Shown one piece after another: positions 47,992-59,655 of a stretch of DNA of 64,000 bases; positions within the stretch are counted from its first letter, which is position 1, and every line of letters starts with the position of its first letter. The stretch lies in the NCBI GenBank assembly GCA_003868215.1, contig QWDQ01000006.1:186001-250000 (forward strand), in the 5' to 3' direction. A program made the translations under genes and the position numbers. Under the pieces are notes generated by a model. It had not been told where the DNA came from, did no database searches, and saw only the letters and a program-made list of their open reading frames with translations. The DNA comes from Pseudophaeomoniella oleicola (Eukaryota; Ascomycota; Eurotiomycetes; Phaeomoniellales; Phaeomoniellaceae).

Positions 47992-49516
47992 GATGACTGT
48001 AGCTATAGATCGATGTAATCCGGTAAGCCGTTCACAACAATCTCAGTATGGTTGTACAGCAAGGCTGGGCCCAGTAGAAGAGAGCTTGGATCATCGAGCA
48101 AGGAAGACTGGCAAGAGGGGAGACATGTTAATTATATAATGCAAGCACTGGACGAAGTTCTTTGACGATTTCCAGGTCTGGCATGGCCGCAAGCAAGCAG
48201 TCATCATGCAATCTGACTCCCGTCAAGGGGTTGAATCGCATCCTAGAACGTGATACAGACTTTCGGCATATCTCTAAGCTTCGCTATATGACTGGTCCGA
48301 GATAACGCAGATTGAAGTTATTGAATTGTGATTGCCATATCTGTACCCAAGCGGCACCCATTCTGAGTCCCGGCTGATGGTTAGTCTCGATGATGATCGA
48401 CTTTGGGTCGGTCTCTATGGCAGATCAGATATAGACATGTAGATCCTTGTCCTTTGTAAGCACTGCTGATCACAGTTTCGCGCCCTACTAGATTGTAGTA
48501 GTAATCAGAGCAACATTGCGAACCATGGACGATTCCGGTATTAACCCCGCACCAAACGCTGTGGGCCCTGTTCGCTTTGAGGACCGAAGCAGGGAATTGA
48601 CTTCATGAGGTGAAGATCATATGCGACTCCATACTGGGGATGAAAGATAGCGGGAAACGCCAAGACAGTCGACTGAAAGGTCATTGAGATAATCGTTGAG
48701 GCTAAAGTTGGATGGCTGCACAACCTCTGATGTCCATCTCTCTTTCAGATACATCTCCGCGGCCACAAAAAGCCACAGAGCTGGAAACATGTCTAGCGCA
48801 CATCTCTAGAAGGCTCCCTCCCCCTGTTACATTCCACCACAGCGATGTGCTACCTAGGTTCTAACGCTTGTTGGCCGAACTTGGCCATTGTACTGGCGGC
48901 CATCAGTACGCACGTCATTCCATCTTATCATGTCTATAGACAGTCCACGTTCTCCATGTGCCTTCCGTCATAAACATCACAGGGGTCAAGACACCCAAGG
49001 CCTAACCGTAAGCAGGAGGTACTTGTTGAACATCCGGCCAAGAGTGATGCGCGGCCTGGCGATAGATCAACTATCATGCCAAGACTGGTGGCAATTTGGA
49101 CCATCCTCAAAAGACAAGACTATCTTCGGCCAAATTTGCGGCAGAAAATGACTTCGAGCAAGTCGACGTTGCTCTTCTGTTGAGAAGCAATTCGGAGATG
49201 ACGTCCGCTCGAATGCGAGTAGCTGATGCAGCTCCAGTGAGATGCACACGAGCTCCGATGGGATATGAATATGTCGCCTACCCTCTCTCTCGACAACTCT
49301 CAATTGTCGCCCAAACCGAGATCAGGGCGTTGGTATAACCAAAGCAGATGGCTAGCCGTTCACGGTATATAGAGCTGGGTTGAGCCAAAGCATGATATGA
49401 AGACCTTCTGCTCCGTGAAAGCTTAGCACTGTCCGAGCCGTCCTTATTGGTTCAACAGCAGGTGCTGTGCAGGGGAAAGATCTCTTGTTGCATCATGCGC
49501 CTCATAACGTAGTGCC
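47992..49516. other. Intergenic region (1.5 kb)
   Basis: Upstream of the transporter and downstream of the phosphopantetheinyl transferase stop. A GCTACCTAGGTTC motif near 48850 is the only recurring element. No gene is supported. Confidence 0.5.
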
Positions 49517-50083
49517 CTACTCTGCTTCTGAGATTCGAACAGGCTGATCTGAGCTGGGAATTGCGATGACACTTGCGACGGCGTAATCCTCTTCATGGGA
49601 AATGGAACATAGACAGCTATGTTCCACAATTAAGCCATCTTCGTTGATAGTGCTATAAACAGCCTGTAGCTGCTTGTCTTCTGCAACCTCGATGCAGACG
49701 TCTTTCATTCCGAGCAGTTGTGCACCAATTGCTTTCCGTGCAGCCTCCTTGGCTGCCCAGCGGCCTCCTAAAAAGTTGCGTAATTCGTAGGCAGCAGTGA
49801 TCGATGATTGATATTTTTCTTCTACCAAAGATTCACTAGGATCAAACTTGATCTGCATCCAATCGGGCACCCGTTCCTTCAGCGTGTCCAGTTCTCGTTG
49901 GCATAGGATTCTCTTGGCCAGACGTTGTGCTTGACCCCGAGACATAATTCTGCCCATGCGGCGTAGATCGTGGATATCCGTCCCAAGTCGAAAAGGAAAT
50001 GGAAAAGGCACTCGAAGGGGTTTATGATGCATGATAATATCATTAGCAGGAGTTGGATTGGTGATTTGGTGATTTGGCAGCAC
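49517..50083 (-). CDS. 4'-phosphopantetheinyl transferase, AcpS type
   Basis: One exon, 188 residues. It transfers the phosphopantetheine arm from CoA to acyl carrier protein. The AcpS hallmarks are FRLGTDIHDLRRM (Mg-binding Asp at about 36) and FLGGRWAAKEAARKA (Glu at about 113), followed by SISHEEDYAVA. Length and motifs fit the small stand-alone enzymes that modify mitochondrial ACP (Ppt2/PptB type); the N-terminus has no strong presequence, so mitochondrial location is an inference. A later Met (residue 18) is an alternative start. The neighbours are unrelated. Confidence 0.9.
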   Translation of the reverse strand: MLPNHQITNPTPANDIIMHHKPLRVPFPFPFRLGTDIHDLRRMGRIMSRGQAQRLAKRILCQRELDTLKERVPDWMQIKFDPSESLVEEKYQSSITAAYELRNFLGGRWAAKEAARKAIGAQLLGMKDVCIEVAEDKQLQAVYSTINEDGLIVEHSCLCSISHEEDYAVASVIAIPSSDQPVRISEAE

Positions 50084-50558
50084 CGGATTTGCAGCAGGGA
50101 GAATCGTTATATTTAATCTAAGGCTACTGGTGTTCCGTGTTGTCCGTGCGGCTGGGTAATATAACCTCGTCGCCAGGGTGCATATTTAAATTTACCTACC
50201 CCTACATCCTGCCACTTTTCACAATCTTACTCGCGACGCCTCAGATGAGCGTGAATGAGTTAGAATGAGGCACTTGCTTGAGTGATCATACTTGAGACTC
50301 GCGTTGTCTGCACTCCTTTTTGAAGGTCGCTTAAAAAGAGAGGGAAATTCCCTCTCGATGCGGTTTCACTCAAAATTTCTGTATCGCAACCGTCATCTAT
50401 CAGGGGGAAAGTAGGATCTTTGATTGTTCGATATATACGAAAATAATTTGTACTCTCTTGCTGATGCTAACGGATATGATGTGAACGCTTTTGATTCTTA
50501 GGCATGGTTTCCTGTGTTCACGATTACATGACATCCATAGGGTAAGATCCCATCCAAA
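50084..50558. other. Intergenic region
   Basis: Upstream of the phosphopantetheinyl transferase and downstream of the regulator stop. No gene is seen. Confidence 0.5.
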
Positions 50559-52690
50559 TCAGGTGTCGGCTCTCGAGTCCCGCGCAGACGACAGCGGACG
50601 TATCACATTCGAGTCAGCAAGCCAAGCGTCCCATTGCTCCCAGGTGATGGTTTGGGTAGCATTCTCCTCCATACCGAGATCTTGGACCGACATCAAATCT
50701 GGGCGCTGATTCACTACGTCATTGGAACCGCCGGCTTGACTGTCATCGAACCCGTTGATAAACCAAAAAGGATCGGTTTCGGTGGTGCCGCTGGCAGGCG
50801 TGAGGCTTTGCTGGTGGAAAACTGTATCCTGCTGAGAATCCCCATATTCCAGAGTGTCGCTTGAGTAGATGACGCCGGACTCCGGCCACGGGTCCGTGTT
50901 GCGAGCGTTTGCCTGGCCACGACTGACTACATTGTCACGTTGCATGTTCTTCGCATTCCGCACTTGCCTCTTAGACTTTGCGGACTCACGTTGTTGGTGG
51001 AGCTGCAAAATGAAGTCCGGTGATTGCGGAGGACATATGTTTCTGTTCCGCAGTCCAGCTTCGCGAGCATTGTACGCATTCAAGCAGAGGCTGGCTACAG
51101 CAACATGTATGGGCTTTTTCGTGTGAAGAACCATATCCGAGTTATTCTTGTATGTATTGCCGATGAGGTGCCATGCTTTGTCGGCGTCTGCTATGGCTGG
51201 ATTAGCTCGGAGGGTATCAAGGACATGGATAAAAGGATGCCAATGCATAAAATATGATGTGTGCCACGCGAACTGCTTGAGCTGCGGAATGGACTGCACC
51301 ATGTCATGCTGCTGCAGAAGCTTGATGCTGATTCCCCAAACCCACTGACGTTCAGAAAGTGGTGTCTGCTCTATGCTGGCCCATCCTTTTGGATGATGTG
51401 TCAGGAAGCGGGTCATATCCATGGCAGATCGGGCCGTCAGCATTGTCATGAGATGCAACGGCTGCGAAGGGTCACAGCAGCGTAGGTACTTGGTTTCGAG
51501 TCTCCTCTAGCTCTCTAAAGGCTTCATCTATCTCTGCCTTGTCGCTTCCTGACGCACGGAGGTCCCATTGGCTGTAATCACTTCCTTACTGGTAACCCGA
51601 CCAGCAGCAAAGTTAATAAGCTCAGATACCAGGGCAACAAAGACAGCATCTGTCAACGTGTTTGACTCAGTCAGGACTGAAGGCATGCCTGGAAAGAGCT
51701 GATTATCGTTGATTTTGGTCGGCCACTTCGCGCTTCTGGCACCTGTGTCTATATCTCGGTACATGGTGAGGCCACAAAGTTCAGCGGTACGGAAGTCGTG
51801 CATCTTCAGCAGCCACCAAAGGCACCACCGCATCTCAGTTTCAAATGGAGGCAACCCTAAAGATACTCCGTCATGCTCAAGGCCCATCCCTTCGGCGATG
51901 CGAACAGCCACGCCTGTCAATGACCAAACAGCACGCGGCTCATAAATACTTCGCACTGAGAGGAGCTGGAGAACTAAAGCTTGAAGAACAACGAGGCTAA
52001 TGGTTCCCATGAACTTGGCTCGCGCCAACGCTGCTTTCGTGGCGGATACATATCGTGATAGTAGGGTTTTGCGAGGCTCACAGAGTCTTCGTTCACACCC
52101 GTCATCTTGCAGCGACATGACGGCCGCGCCGTAGATGGCAAACATGAGGACCTCGAAATTCCTCGGTATGGCCCCAATGTTGCTCACAGCTTTTTGGATT
52201 GCCGGTCGCAACGGAGGGACGTGCACGAACTTCGTCAGATGATCAACATTCTCTATGAAAATCTGCCATAACTGATGTATACGTTCAGGTGGCGGATGAC
52301 GTGGCTTGGGATCGAATTTTGGGAGACTACTGAGCACAAAGTTGAAGCCATCATCAGATGATTCTTGGTCACTTGCATCATGTGACGAGTCATCCAAAGC
52401 ATCTTCAGGATTGTGGAACTAATGACGCCGTTAGTGGTCATTCCCGGACGAGGGCTTTAGTTAGCCATGAGAATCAACTCGGCACCTTACCTCTTCTACC
52501 ACTCTCGTCCATAAGCTGCTAGAGGGATATCAGCATGTAGCTACCCAGTCTGCGAATGAACCTACTTGTCGACGAACTTGGAGCGTCCTTGACTATGTAT
52601 CACTTGTGCCTTGTTGATGCATCGGCTTGGCTCAGACTCAACGGAGGAGGGCGTCTGAAACTGGGACTCCTTCGGAACCACTGCCTCCAT
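50559..52690 (-). CDS. Fungal-specific transcription factor (N-terminus and one patch unresolved)
   Basis: From Met at 52690 the exons 52690-52566, 52518-52491 and 52418 onward are in phase (SKFVDNSLWTRVVEEFHNPEDALDD), and the body carries the fungal_trans pattern (RPAIQKAVSNIGAIPRN, ATKAALARAKFMGT, GMGLEHDGVSLGL). It ends WEQWDAWLADSNV at 50559. A Cys-rich stretch before the Met (CDIC) could belong to a zinc cluster whose first half I cannot place. Between about 51580 and 51490 the frame is not simple: a family-like segment (QWDLRASGSDKAEIDEAF) lies in the minus-one frame, and the main frame resumes at KYLRCCDPSQPLHLM. A 51 bp intron (GTGCGT...GCTAG) would bypass it but drop conserved-looking residues. 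Either indels or sequence error may be present. No zinc cluster is verified. Confidence 0.65.
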
Positions 52691-52966
52691 AAGACAAATA
52701 TCACATCTGAAAGGATTATCGCGTTGGTAGTGTAGCCTTAGTGAGATAATCAATCGGAAGTGTTGTACAGCCCTTTTTCGAAGGCACCAACACACGTATT
52801 GATACTCTCGATTTCGCGATCGTGGAGGATGAACGATGTACGTGTCCGTACTGAAATGCATATGATTCTGACCATTTACTTGCTGTCTTTCCCTATATGT
52901 ACAAGTGGACCACACTGATGCCGTTCTCTCTGCGCAGAGAGTCGCAGGGCTGTTTATTCCTCCATC

Positions 52967-53298
52967 CTAATGCTTTGCTTTCTCACCACCCTCCGCGCCC
53001 TTTAGGAAATCCCTGGTATCAATTAGCACCTGTTTCGAGGGGTTCGTCACCAGGTAAATATACTGTATAAATGACTCCTCATCCTTGCTTGAAGCATTGA
53101 TAGGTGGTGTGTTTGCCGTCGCCTTCTTGCCGCCTGATGAGGCAAACCCAATTCCGAGACCGATTGTACTTAAGACACCAATAGCCAGCTGCGCCAGGAG
53201 ACGTTGTCAGAGATCGATCTTCACTTGTATACCATGGCCACTCGACTTACGATGTGGGAACCGACTTGGCGGCCAGCAATGTTGTATTTGACGACCAT
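52967..53298 (-). CDS. ATP19: ATP synthase subunit k (small membrane subunit)
   Basis: Exons 53298-53251, 53188-53064 and 53012-52967 give 72 residues; yeast Atp19 is 68. It is a small subunit of the mitochondrial F1Fo ATP synthase, linked to dimer formation. The order MVVKYNIAGRQVGSH, LAIGVLSTIGLGIGFASSGGKK, then PPINASSKDEESFIQDFLK is diagnostic, with one membrane span in the middle. The gene is too short for a length-based search. It faces away from the MTFP1-like gene, with a 257 bp shared promoter. Confidence 0.93.
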
Positions 53299-53555
53299 AT
53301 TGATGACCTGGGATAGAGAGGAGATATGAGGTCTTTTTTTCGGAAGCAGTGGCTGAGGAATGAGAACGTTTGGCTTTGAAGCTCAATTGGAGATCCGAAG
53401 ACCTTAGCTGAGGTAAAGCTTGGGAAGTACGCTACTCCCAAAAAAGCCTTATGTCTTGGCGCTCACTTCCCCAGATTGCATCATGCGACAACTGCAGGAG
53501 AAAAGAGTCCCTGGGTCAACTATATAACTTCGAAGCGTATTAAGTTTACTTAAAG
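53299..53555. promoter_or_regulatory. Short divergent promoter of two mitochondrial genes
   Basis: 257 bp separate the start codons of the ATP synthase subunit k gene (minus) and the MTFP1-like gene (plus). Such spacing suggests a bidirectional promoter. No single site is called. Confidence 0.6.
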
Positions 53556-54630
53556 ATGGGTTGGTTCGATGGAAAGAAGGCAGAGGCCGACAAGAAGCCA
53601 GAGGCTCCTCTGACAAGAGAGCAGCCGCCTGCGAACTCGAAGGACACCCTACCGGAATCCGTTTTAAAGCCTATACCCAGGCAGAAGCTACCGAAGGATT
53701 TGCAGAACATCATTGACAAAGAAGACGATTTCCTCGATCGATTATATGATGGATAGTGCGTAACAGTTTCTCCTACTACCCGTTCCTCCTGCAGCAGACC
53801 GTACCACTTCGCGACCGTATTGTCTCGCTGATCGTGGAATGAAGGCAAAGCAGCGTTAACTGACTCGTCTTCAATACAGCACGGAGGATTCCACAGATAC
53901 CAAAGTCAGATATGCCGCGTATGCATCGAGGGCGAGGACGATACTCTTGAGCGCGCAACGCTACGTTGCCTACACATCCGATATTGGAGAATCTTTCCGT
54001 CCAGTCGCACATCCTTATCTCGTGAAGGGTGCATACGCTGTTTCATGGTTATACCTGCTCGGAGATGTTAGCATCGAGGGTTATAAGGCTTATCAGAGGA
54101 ATCATCGCGTACTGGCACCTTCAACAGATATCTACAAGGATGCGACAGGTATGTCTGCACCGGCTGGCTCGGAAGCCTCAGCGGTTCTCGGTGGAGCTGC
54201 ATCAGCCCACGTACCTGCCATTGAAGACTGGCGGGCGGTAGCTGTACAAAGAGCCGTTTTCCAGAGCCTCGCCAGTATGGGGTTGCCTGCGTTCACAATC
54301 CACAGCATCGTGAGATACTCCGGCAGAGCGATGCGCAATGTGAAGAACACCAAACTCAGGACCTGGGGTCCCATTGGCGTAAGGCGCTCTCAATCCCTGC
54401 GTGTTGGACGATTGTTAACTGTCGCATAGCTCGGCCTTTCTGCTGTTCCGGCATTACCCTTTGTTTTTGATGAGCCCGTGGAGGAGGCTGTCGAATGGGT
54501 CTTCTATAACGCCTTCAAAAGCATTGGAGGCGAAGCGGCTGTGGGCAAGCATAGTGCCACCCACAGAAAACACGAGCTCAAAGAAGCTGATGTTCAACTC
54601 AAAAAGTCTAAGGACGGGGATGAGTTATAA
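53556..54630 (+). CDS. MTFP1/MTP18-like mitochondrial inner-membrane protein
   Basis: Exons 53556-53755, 53880-54378 and 54430-54630 give 299 residues. MTFP1 homologues sit in the inner mitochondrial membrane and affect fission. RYAAYASRARTILLSAQRYVAYTSDIGESFRP and HPYLVKGAYAVSWLYLLGDVS are typical; later PAFTIHSIVRYSGRAM, WGPIGLGLSAVPALPFVFDEPVEEAVEW complete the family pattern. The first exon is charged and of low complexity (MGWFDGKKAEADKK), and the C-terminus is basic/acidic. Exon 1 ends one base before an in-frame TAG made by the donor, so a retained first intron would stop at once. Phases agree. Confidence 0.9.
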
Positions 54631-55023
54631 AGTTCTTACCGACGAGTTTGCAGTACGATAAACGCTTTGGCTGGGATCGTCGGCGTTAATATTCAATACT
54701 TGAGAGCAGCACCCGTGATGCGCTCCTTTTATTCGTGTTAGACCATGGAATGAGATTGATGCTTTGTACAATCGAATCGCAAGTTGAACACAACAGGTGC
54801 CTTATCTGTAATATGCCTTATCTGAGATCGTGTAAGGGGTTCGGATAGCAATGCTCCGACGTCGGCCTAACCTTATCGCTTAAATCTTTTCTCCAGAATT
54901 ACGTGCAGCTAGGGAATTGTATCCAAGATAATTATGTATCTATGACTCTTGTCGTTCTCCGTTTAGATCTTGATAGTTCTACCGCAGTCGCCCAATTGAC
55001 ATGCATAGAGCGGTCTCGAATTC
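54631..55023. other. Intergenic region
   Basis: Between the MTFP1-like gene and the next plus-strand gene. No gene or repeat stands out. Confidence 0.5.
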
Positions 55024-55953
55024 ATGGACAGTACGAAGGGGAGGATGTCTCGACCGGGTCCTGTATTACTAGGAAATACCCGAAAGCCATGGAACACAGA
55101 GCGCCTTGCATATCGCGTCGGCGTTGACGCATGCTCTGCTCTCAGCGCAGCTGCTTTGGTCGCTCCCATTGTATGTGTCATTGACAGGTACGCTTTTTCT
55201 TCTCTCAACACGCCTGTGGAATGTTAACGGCTCCTCAGGGCAATTGTCGAGAATGCCTCGACCGGTACATCGACAACGTTTCGTGACTGCCTCTTCCGCT
55301 CATTGAAACCTCTGGTCACTGCGCCACACAAATTCCTACTCTCAAAGCCTTTCGGTCTCATCTTTTCCCTCTACCTCTCAACTTATGCCACAGCCAATGT
55401 GTTTGACACCATATCTTCCACCATAGACTCGAAGCCGGCATCAACTGTGTCTTCTGGAATTCCGAAGTTTGCTGCGACGTCAGCCGTCAACATGTCAGTG
55501 TGTGTTTACAAAGATTCTTGCTTCGCTCGATGGTTCAATGGTGCAGCCAAGACTACTTCGGTCGCAACGAGTATCCCCAGGATTTCTTACACTCTGTTTG
55601 CTTTGCGAGATTGTATGACTATATTTGCTTCCTTCAATCTACCGCCTTTACTAGCGCCGAAACTCTCAGACCTTCCCACTCGCTTTGCGAGACATCTCGA
55701 CACTGAAAAGAAAAGAAGTAATGCTGCTCAATTCATCACACCAGCGGCAATGCAACTTTTCAGCACTCCCATACATCTTTTTGGGTTAGATATGTACAAC
55801 AGGCAAGGGAAATTGGGCTTTTCAGAACGATTTGCAAGGGTAAGAAGAGACTGGGTTGTCAGCGCATTTGCACGGATGGGTCGAATTATCCCAGCATTCG
55901 GAGTCGGCGGCGTGGTTAACGGCAACATTCGAAGGAGCCTCATGCCTCAGTAG
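55024..55953 (+). CDS. Conserved fungal membrane protein, probably mitochondrial
   Basis: Exons 55024-55187 and 55239-55953 give 292 residues. I do not recognise a named family. Visible features: AYRVGVDACSALSAAALVAPIVCVIDRAIVENASTG, then PHKFLLSKPFGLIFSLYLSTYATANVFDTI, FARWFNGAAK, SIPRISYTLFALRDC and QLFSTPIHLFGLDMYNR, which together suggest several membrane-embedded helices and a carrier-like repeat layout, but no PX[DE] carrier signature was seen. Alternative start: Met8 (MSRPGPVLLG). Its neighbours on the left are mitochondrial, which supports but does not show a mitochondrial role. Confidence 0.75.
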
Positions 55954-56651
55954 AGGTCTCTGCTCGGCTATTGAGTGGAAACTGTGGTTTCTTGCAACCA
56001 CAAGGTCTCGAAAAGCGATTTTTGTAACCCTATCTTCTTGTATTCTAGGCCAGCACGGTGTTCGTGGAGTTTTGGTGTATCAACAAGGGCGAAGACATTT
56101 TGTCTTCTGGAGCTTCCGATGTCTTCTTTTTTGGTGAGTGTGATAGAACAGTAGGACAGCAATAATGTCGGTGTTGAAGGGATCAACCTCAACTTGCTCA
56201 AGAATCCAAACCTTGACATGAGCGGTGATAATCTAGTTACCATAATGAGAAAATTGCTTGTCTTGCTGTTCTGGTGAGCTGTCCGTGTATCTCAGTTGAG
56301 ATCAGATCAATGCTTATCAGATCTTTACTTATCGAACGATATCCGTGCTTTATGCTTTAAGCTTTTTAGCGTTTCGTGGAGTTCCTCCAGGGCCAAAGGC
56401 AGATCGATCAGATTGACCACAAGCTGACAAGCGACAAAGCTGGGCTATTCTCCGCAATGCATGCAACCCATTGTTGAGGTATACTTCTCAACTGTGCGCC
56501 CTTTCCGCAGACGATTAGCTCATTCACAACCTCACTGTCACTGCATTTGACATATTCAACATCCAGTCGCGATCACCGATTCGACCTCATCCTCACCACT
56601 TCTCCCGCACTGTATCTTTCCTGCGCTACTTGATCGGCAGCGGCTGTCAAG
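55954..56651. other. Intergenic region upstream of NOT2
   Basis: Contains the NOT2 promoter and 3' flank of the preceding gene. No coding frame is supported. Confidence 0.5.
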
Positions 56652-58886
56652 ATGAATAGAGGTAGGCTGAGATATTTTCTTTCCTTTATTGAGGCCCCAA
56701 AGGCCTGGCTGGGTGTGGACAAGCTTGTGAGCCTGTCGTCACCGCTTGCGAGCAAGAGGCATGGGTGGAAGAGCTCAGGCGCGCTCAAGGAAGTTCATCG
56801 GCAAGAGTGATGGTGCGCTCTCATGGGAAAACCGTCGCAATATAGACGATATATCTCTAGGTACCTTGTTGCCAATAGAGATGGGAGTGATCGCCAGGCG
56901 CAACTGCTTTGTGATGTCGCATGTATGCTGAAGGAGATATATGCGATTATACTGTTCACAAGCGTTCAGTTCAGATCAAGTCCGGAGAATTCAATCACTG
57001 ATGGTGAGAAAATAGCAGGTCCGGGCCCTGCGCCATTGAGAGGGCTCCCTGGATTCCAGAGTCAACAACAAAGTCATGCTCGGAACGCTCCAGTGAACGC
57101 TGGAAGAGTGTCCAATGGGAAATTGAGTATGTCAAAGAGGGAAGCGGACGCTTCAGAAAGAGCTACGCATCTGCAAACTGGTGACCGATATGATATATGT
57201 GCTAATGTATGCTCCAGGTGCAAGTGCGAATTGGGCCTTTGGTTTGCCTCAAGGCGGATCAACGGCGGGCCTTCAAAACGTTCAGACACGTAATGTCGCT
57301 GGGGCGATGGGTTCGTTTGCACAAAGTCTTACAGGGTCACAACCTGCGACTCCTCTTGATCCTTCGTAAGTTCACCTAATTTCTCCCATCTTCATTCAAC
57401 TTTGCACAACCTCGTTCGAGACCACTTCAAAATGGGGGTTTGGAACAGCGCTGTGATCCTGCAGCGGATCAAAGAGCGTCGGGAACGCATGTATATCTTC
57501 CAGACAATTGCAGAGACTGACATCGAAAACATTGACAGCGAGTTTCCAAGTCTTTCCGGAGCGCCTCAGTCACAGGCCCAGAATCCTGGCCAAGCTGTCT
57601 GGGGAAGTGCAAGGCTTAACCAACCACAAGCAAACACGACCAGACAACAACAGTCGACTCCTTCCCAGACTGCCCATAATCCTCAGCTCGGTTCTCAACA
57701 GCCATCTCAGACTTCCCATCAAGATCTCTTTCCAACAGGTCAACAGTTCGCTGATAGTCTAGATGAGTTCCGCCACGGTGCTCAAGGAATTGGCAGTCAG
57801 CTTTCAGGTAGCCAGCCACAGACTGGTAATATCGAAGAATTTCCTCCACTAGGCAGGGATGCTCCTGGGCTTGGTGGTCAAACCTCAAATCGGGGGTACG
57901 GAAATCTTGGTATGGGCTTTTCGAACATAAATCAACAGCAAAGAAATCCACTTGCAAACCCACAGGATCGAATGAGTTCACCTGTATCCGGTGGTATGTG
58001 CTCGCAACAGTAACGTGAGGCCTGTAACTAAGCTATTCCAGTTCTTTCAAGCACACGATCGCCAATATCACAAGGCCAGAATGGAACAGTCGGCGATAAG
58101 CTAGTATGCATTGTGTCTGATCTTGTGAGCGTATTGGTCAGCTAATAAGTTCAGAATCCCATTGGCGCTGAGACGCAACGACGACAGGACGAATTCGGCA
58201 CCCAGCAAGACAGAAATCAGCAACCCAGTAGAGAGGCGCAGATTGCATTTTCTGGCACGGAAGCTTCCACAACAGGTCTAGATGAAGCACAGTATTCACA
58301 GATGAGTCCAGAGGACAAGTGGGGTCTTCCTGGCCTCTTAGCTATCATTCGCCATCCAAGTCAAGACATTGCCCATCTCGCTATAGGTCAGGATCTCACC
58401 ACCCTTGGCCTTGACTTGAACTCTCAAGAACCACTTCACCCGAGCTTTGCTACGCCATTTGCACCAGGCACTACCGCGCGGCCAGTTGAGACGGATTTCG
58501 CATTACCCGCTTGCTATTCGGTAGCCAATGTTCAACCACTCCACGAACGAATCCCAAGTTTCAGCGAAGAGACTCTATTCTACATCTTCTACAGCCGACC
58601 CCGCGACATCATCCAAGAACTCGTTGCCGACGAACTCATGGGCCGCAAATGGAGATACCACAAAGTCGAGCGGATGTGGGTCACGCGAGACGACTCATTC
58701 CCCAACCCCGTCGAGGTCGAACCGAGAGTCAGCGAGCGCGGCGTCTACCTCTGGTGGGACTATGAAGGCTGGAAACGCATTCGCCGAGAGTATACGCTCA
58801 GGTACGAGGATCTCGATGACAGACTGAGCCGTCAGAGCGTTGGTCAGTTGGCTGCATTTGCTCAGCAGATGAGTATCAGAACTTGA
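56652..58886 (+). CDS. NOT2: CCR4-NOT complex subunit 2
   Basis: Six exons: 56652-56661, 57019-57126, 57218-57365, 57539-57993, 58042-58103 and 58155-58886, giving 504 residues. NOT2 is a core scaffold subunit of the CCR4-NOT deadenylase, which shortens mRNA poly(A) tails and also affects transcription. The C-terminal NOT box is clear: LPACYSVANVQPLHERIPSFSEETLFYIFYSRPRD, QELVADELMGRKWRYHKVERMWVTRD, and RGVYLWWDYEGWKRI. The N-terminal part is Gln/Ser/Gly-rich (for example GLPGFQSQQQSH, ANWAFGLPQGG, PSEFPSLSGAPQ, EEFPPLGRDAPG). The first exon codes only MNR plus one base, followed by a 357 bp intron; this is the least certain part of the model. Confidence 0.92.
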
Positions 58887-59655
58887 GCGAGCCGCGAGTA
58901 CACAAATTTTGCTTGCCTTCTGAAAGATGATGATAATAAGGTGCTGTTAGTGCGAAACGGCAAGAAAGTAATATCAGGCTTTCCTCCATCTTTTTTTTTT
59001 GTGTTGCTCTTGCTTCTTTGGGCCCAGAAAAAAAAAAAAGGAGAAATCCCAAAATTTGTCGCTGGCTGTACTTCTCCTGGTCTGGTCTGGTCTGGTTATT
59101 ATCATTATCATGTACGACACGGAATTCTGGTTTTTTTTTGGTTTTCCTGGAAATGGGCGAAATGCAATGAAAGGCCACCTTACCTATCCAGAAGAACAAG
59201 AACAACAACAGAAAAAAAGAAGAAGAGAAAAGAGGGTCGTGGGCATTACGTGGCATGTCATGTCATGTCTAGTCATGTCATGTCTACCTTACCCTAGGTA
59301 ATAGTTCACACATCCGTACTTAGTTGGCTGTTCTGTTCCGTTCTGTTCTACTCGCAAGTTTCGCAAGCAGGAAGTCGGATATGATACATGGGCTGGCTTC
59401 TTGGCTGGCTAGCTAGCTAGCTCGCTAGTTAAGTAGGTACCTTAGCTAGGCAGGCATCTTAATCACTGATGATATTCAGAATTCTTTTTGGAGTTCTATG
59501 AACTTCCGTTCTCTTTCTTGAGAAACACTAAACTGACTGACTATTTATGTGATAACTATGATGCACGGTCTGTGTGTATATGTAGAGCATATATGGGCCA
59601 AAATAAAAAGTCAAAAAACAAAAAAAAAAACAAAAAACAAATGTCTAGACAATTG
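58887..59655. other. Convergent 3' intergenic region with simple repeats
   Basis: Between NOT2 and the flavocytochrome gene, which face each other. It holds a GCATGTCATGTC-type repeat at about 59250-59283, GGCTAGCTAGCTAG repeats near 59404-59428, a GGTACC/CCTAGG-like motif, and A-rich runs near 59612-59640. No gene is seen. Confidence 0.6.

Noticed and set aside
52691-52915. Complete Zn2Cys6 cluster upstream of the third regulator
   Set aside because: Only fragments (CWC, CDIC) fall in different frames and I could not join them by normal introns with the required C-x2-C spacing.
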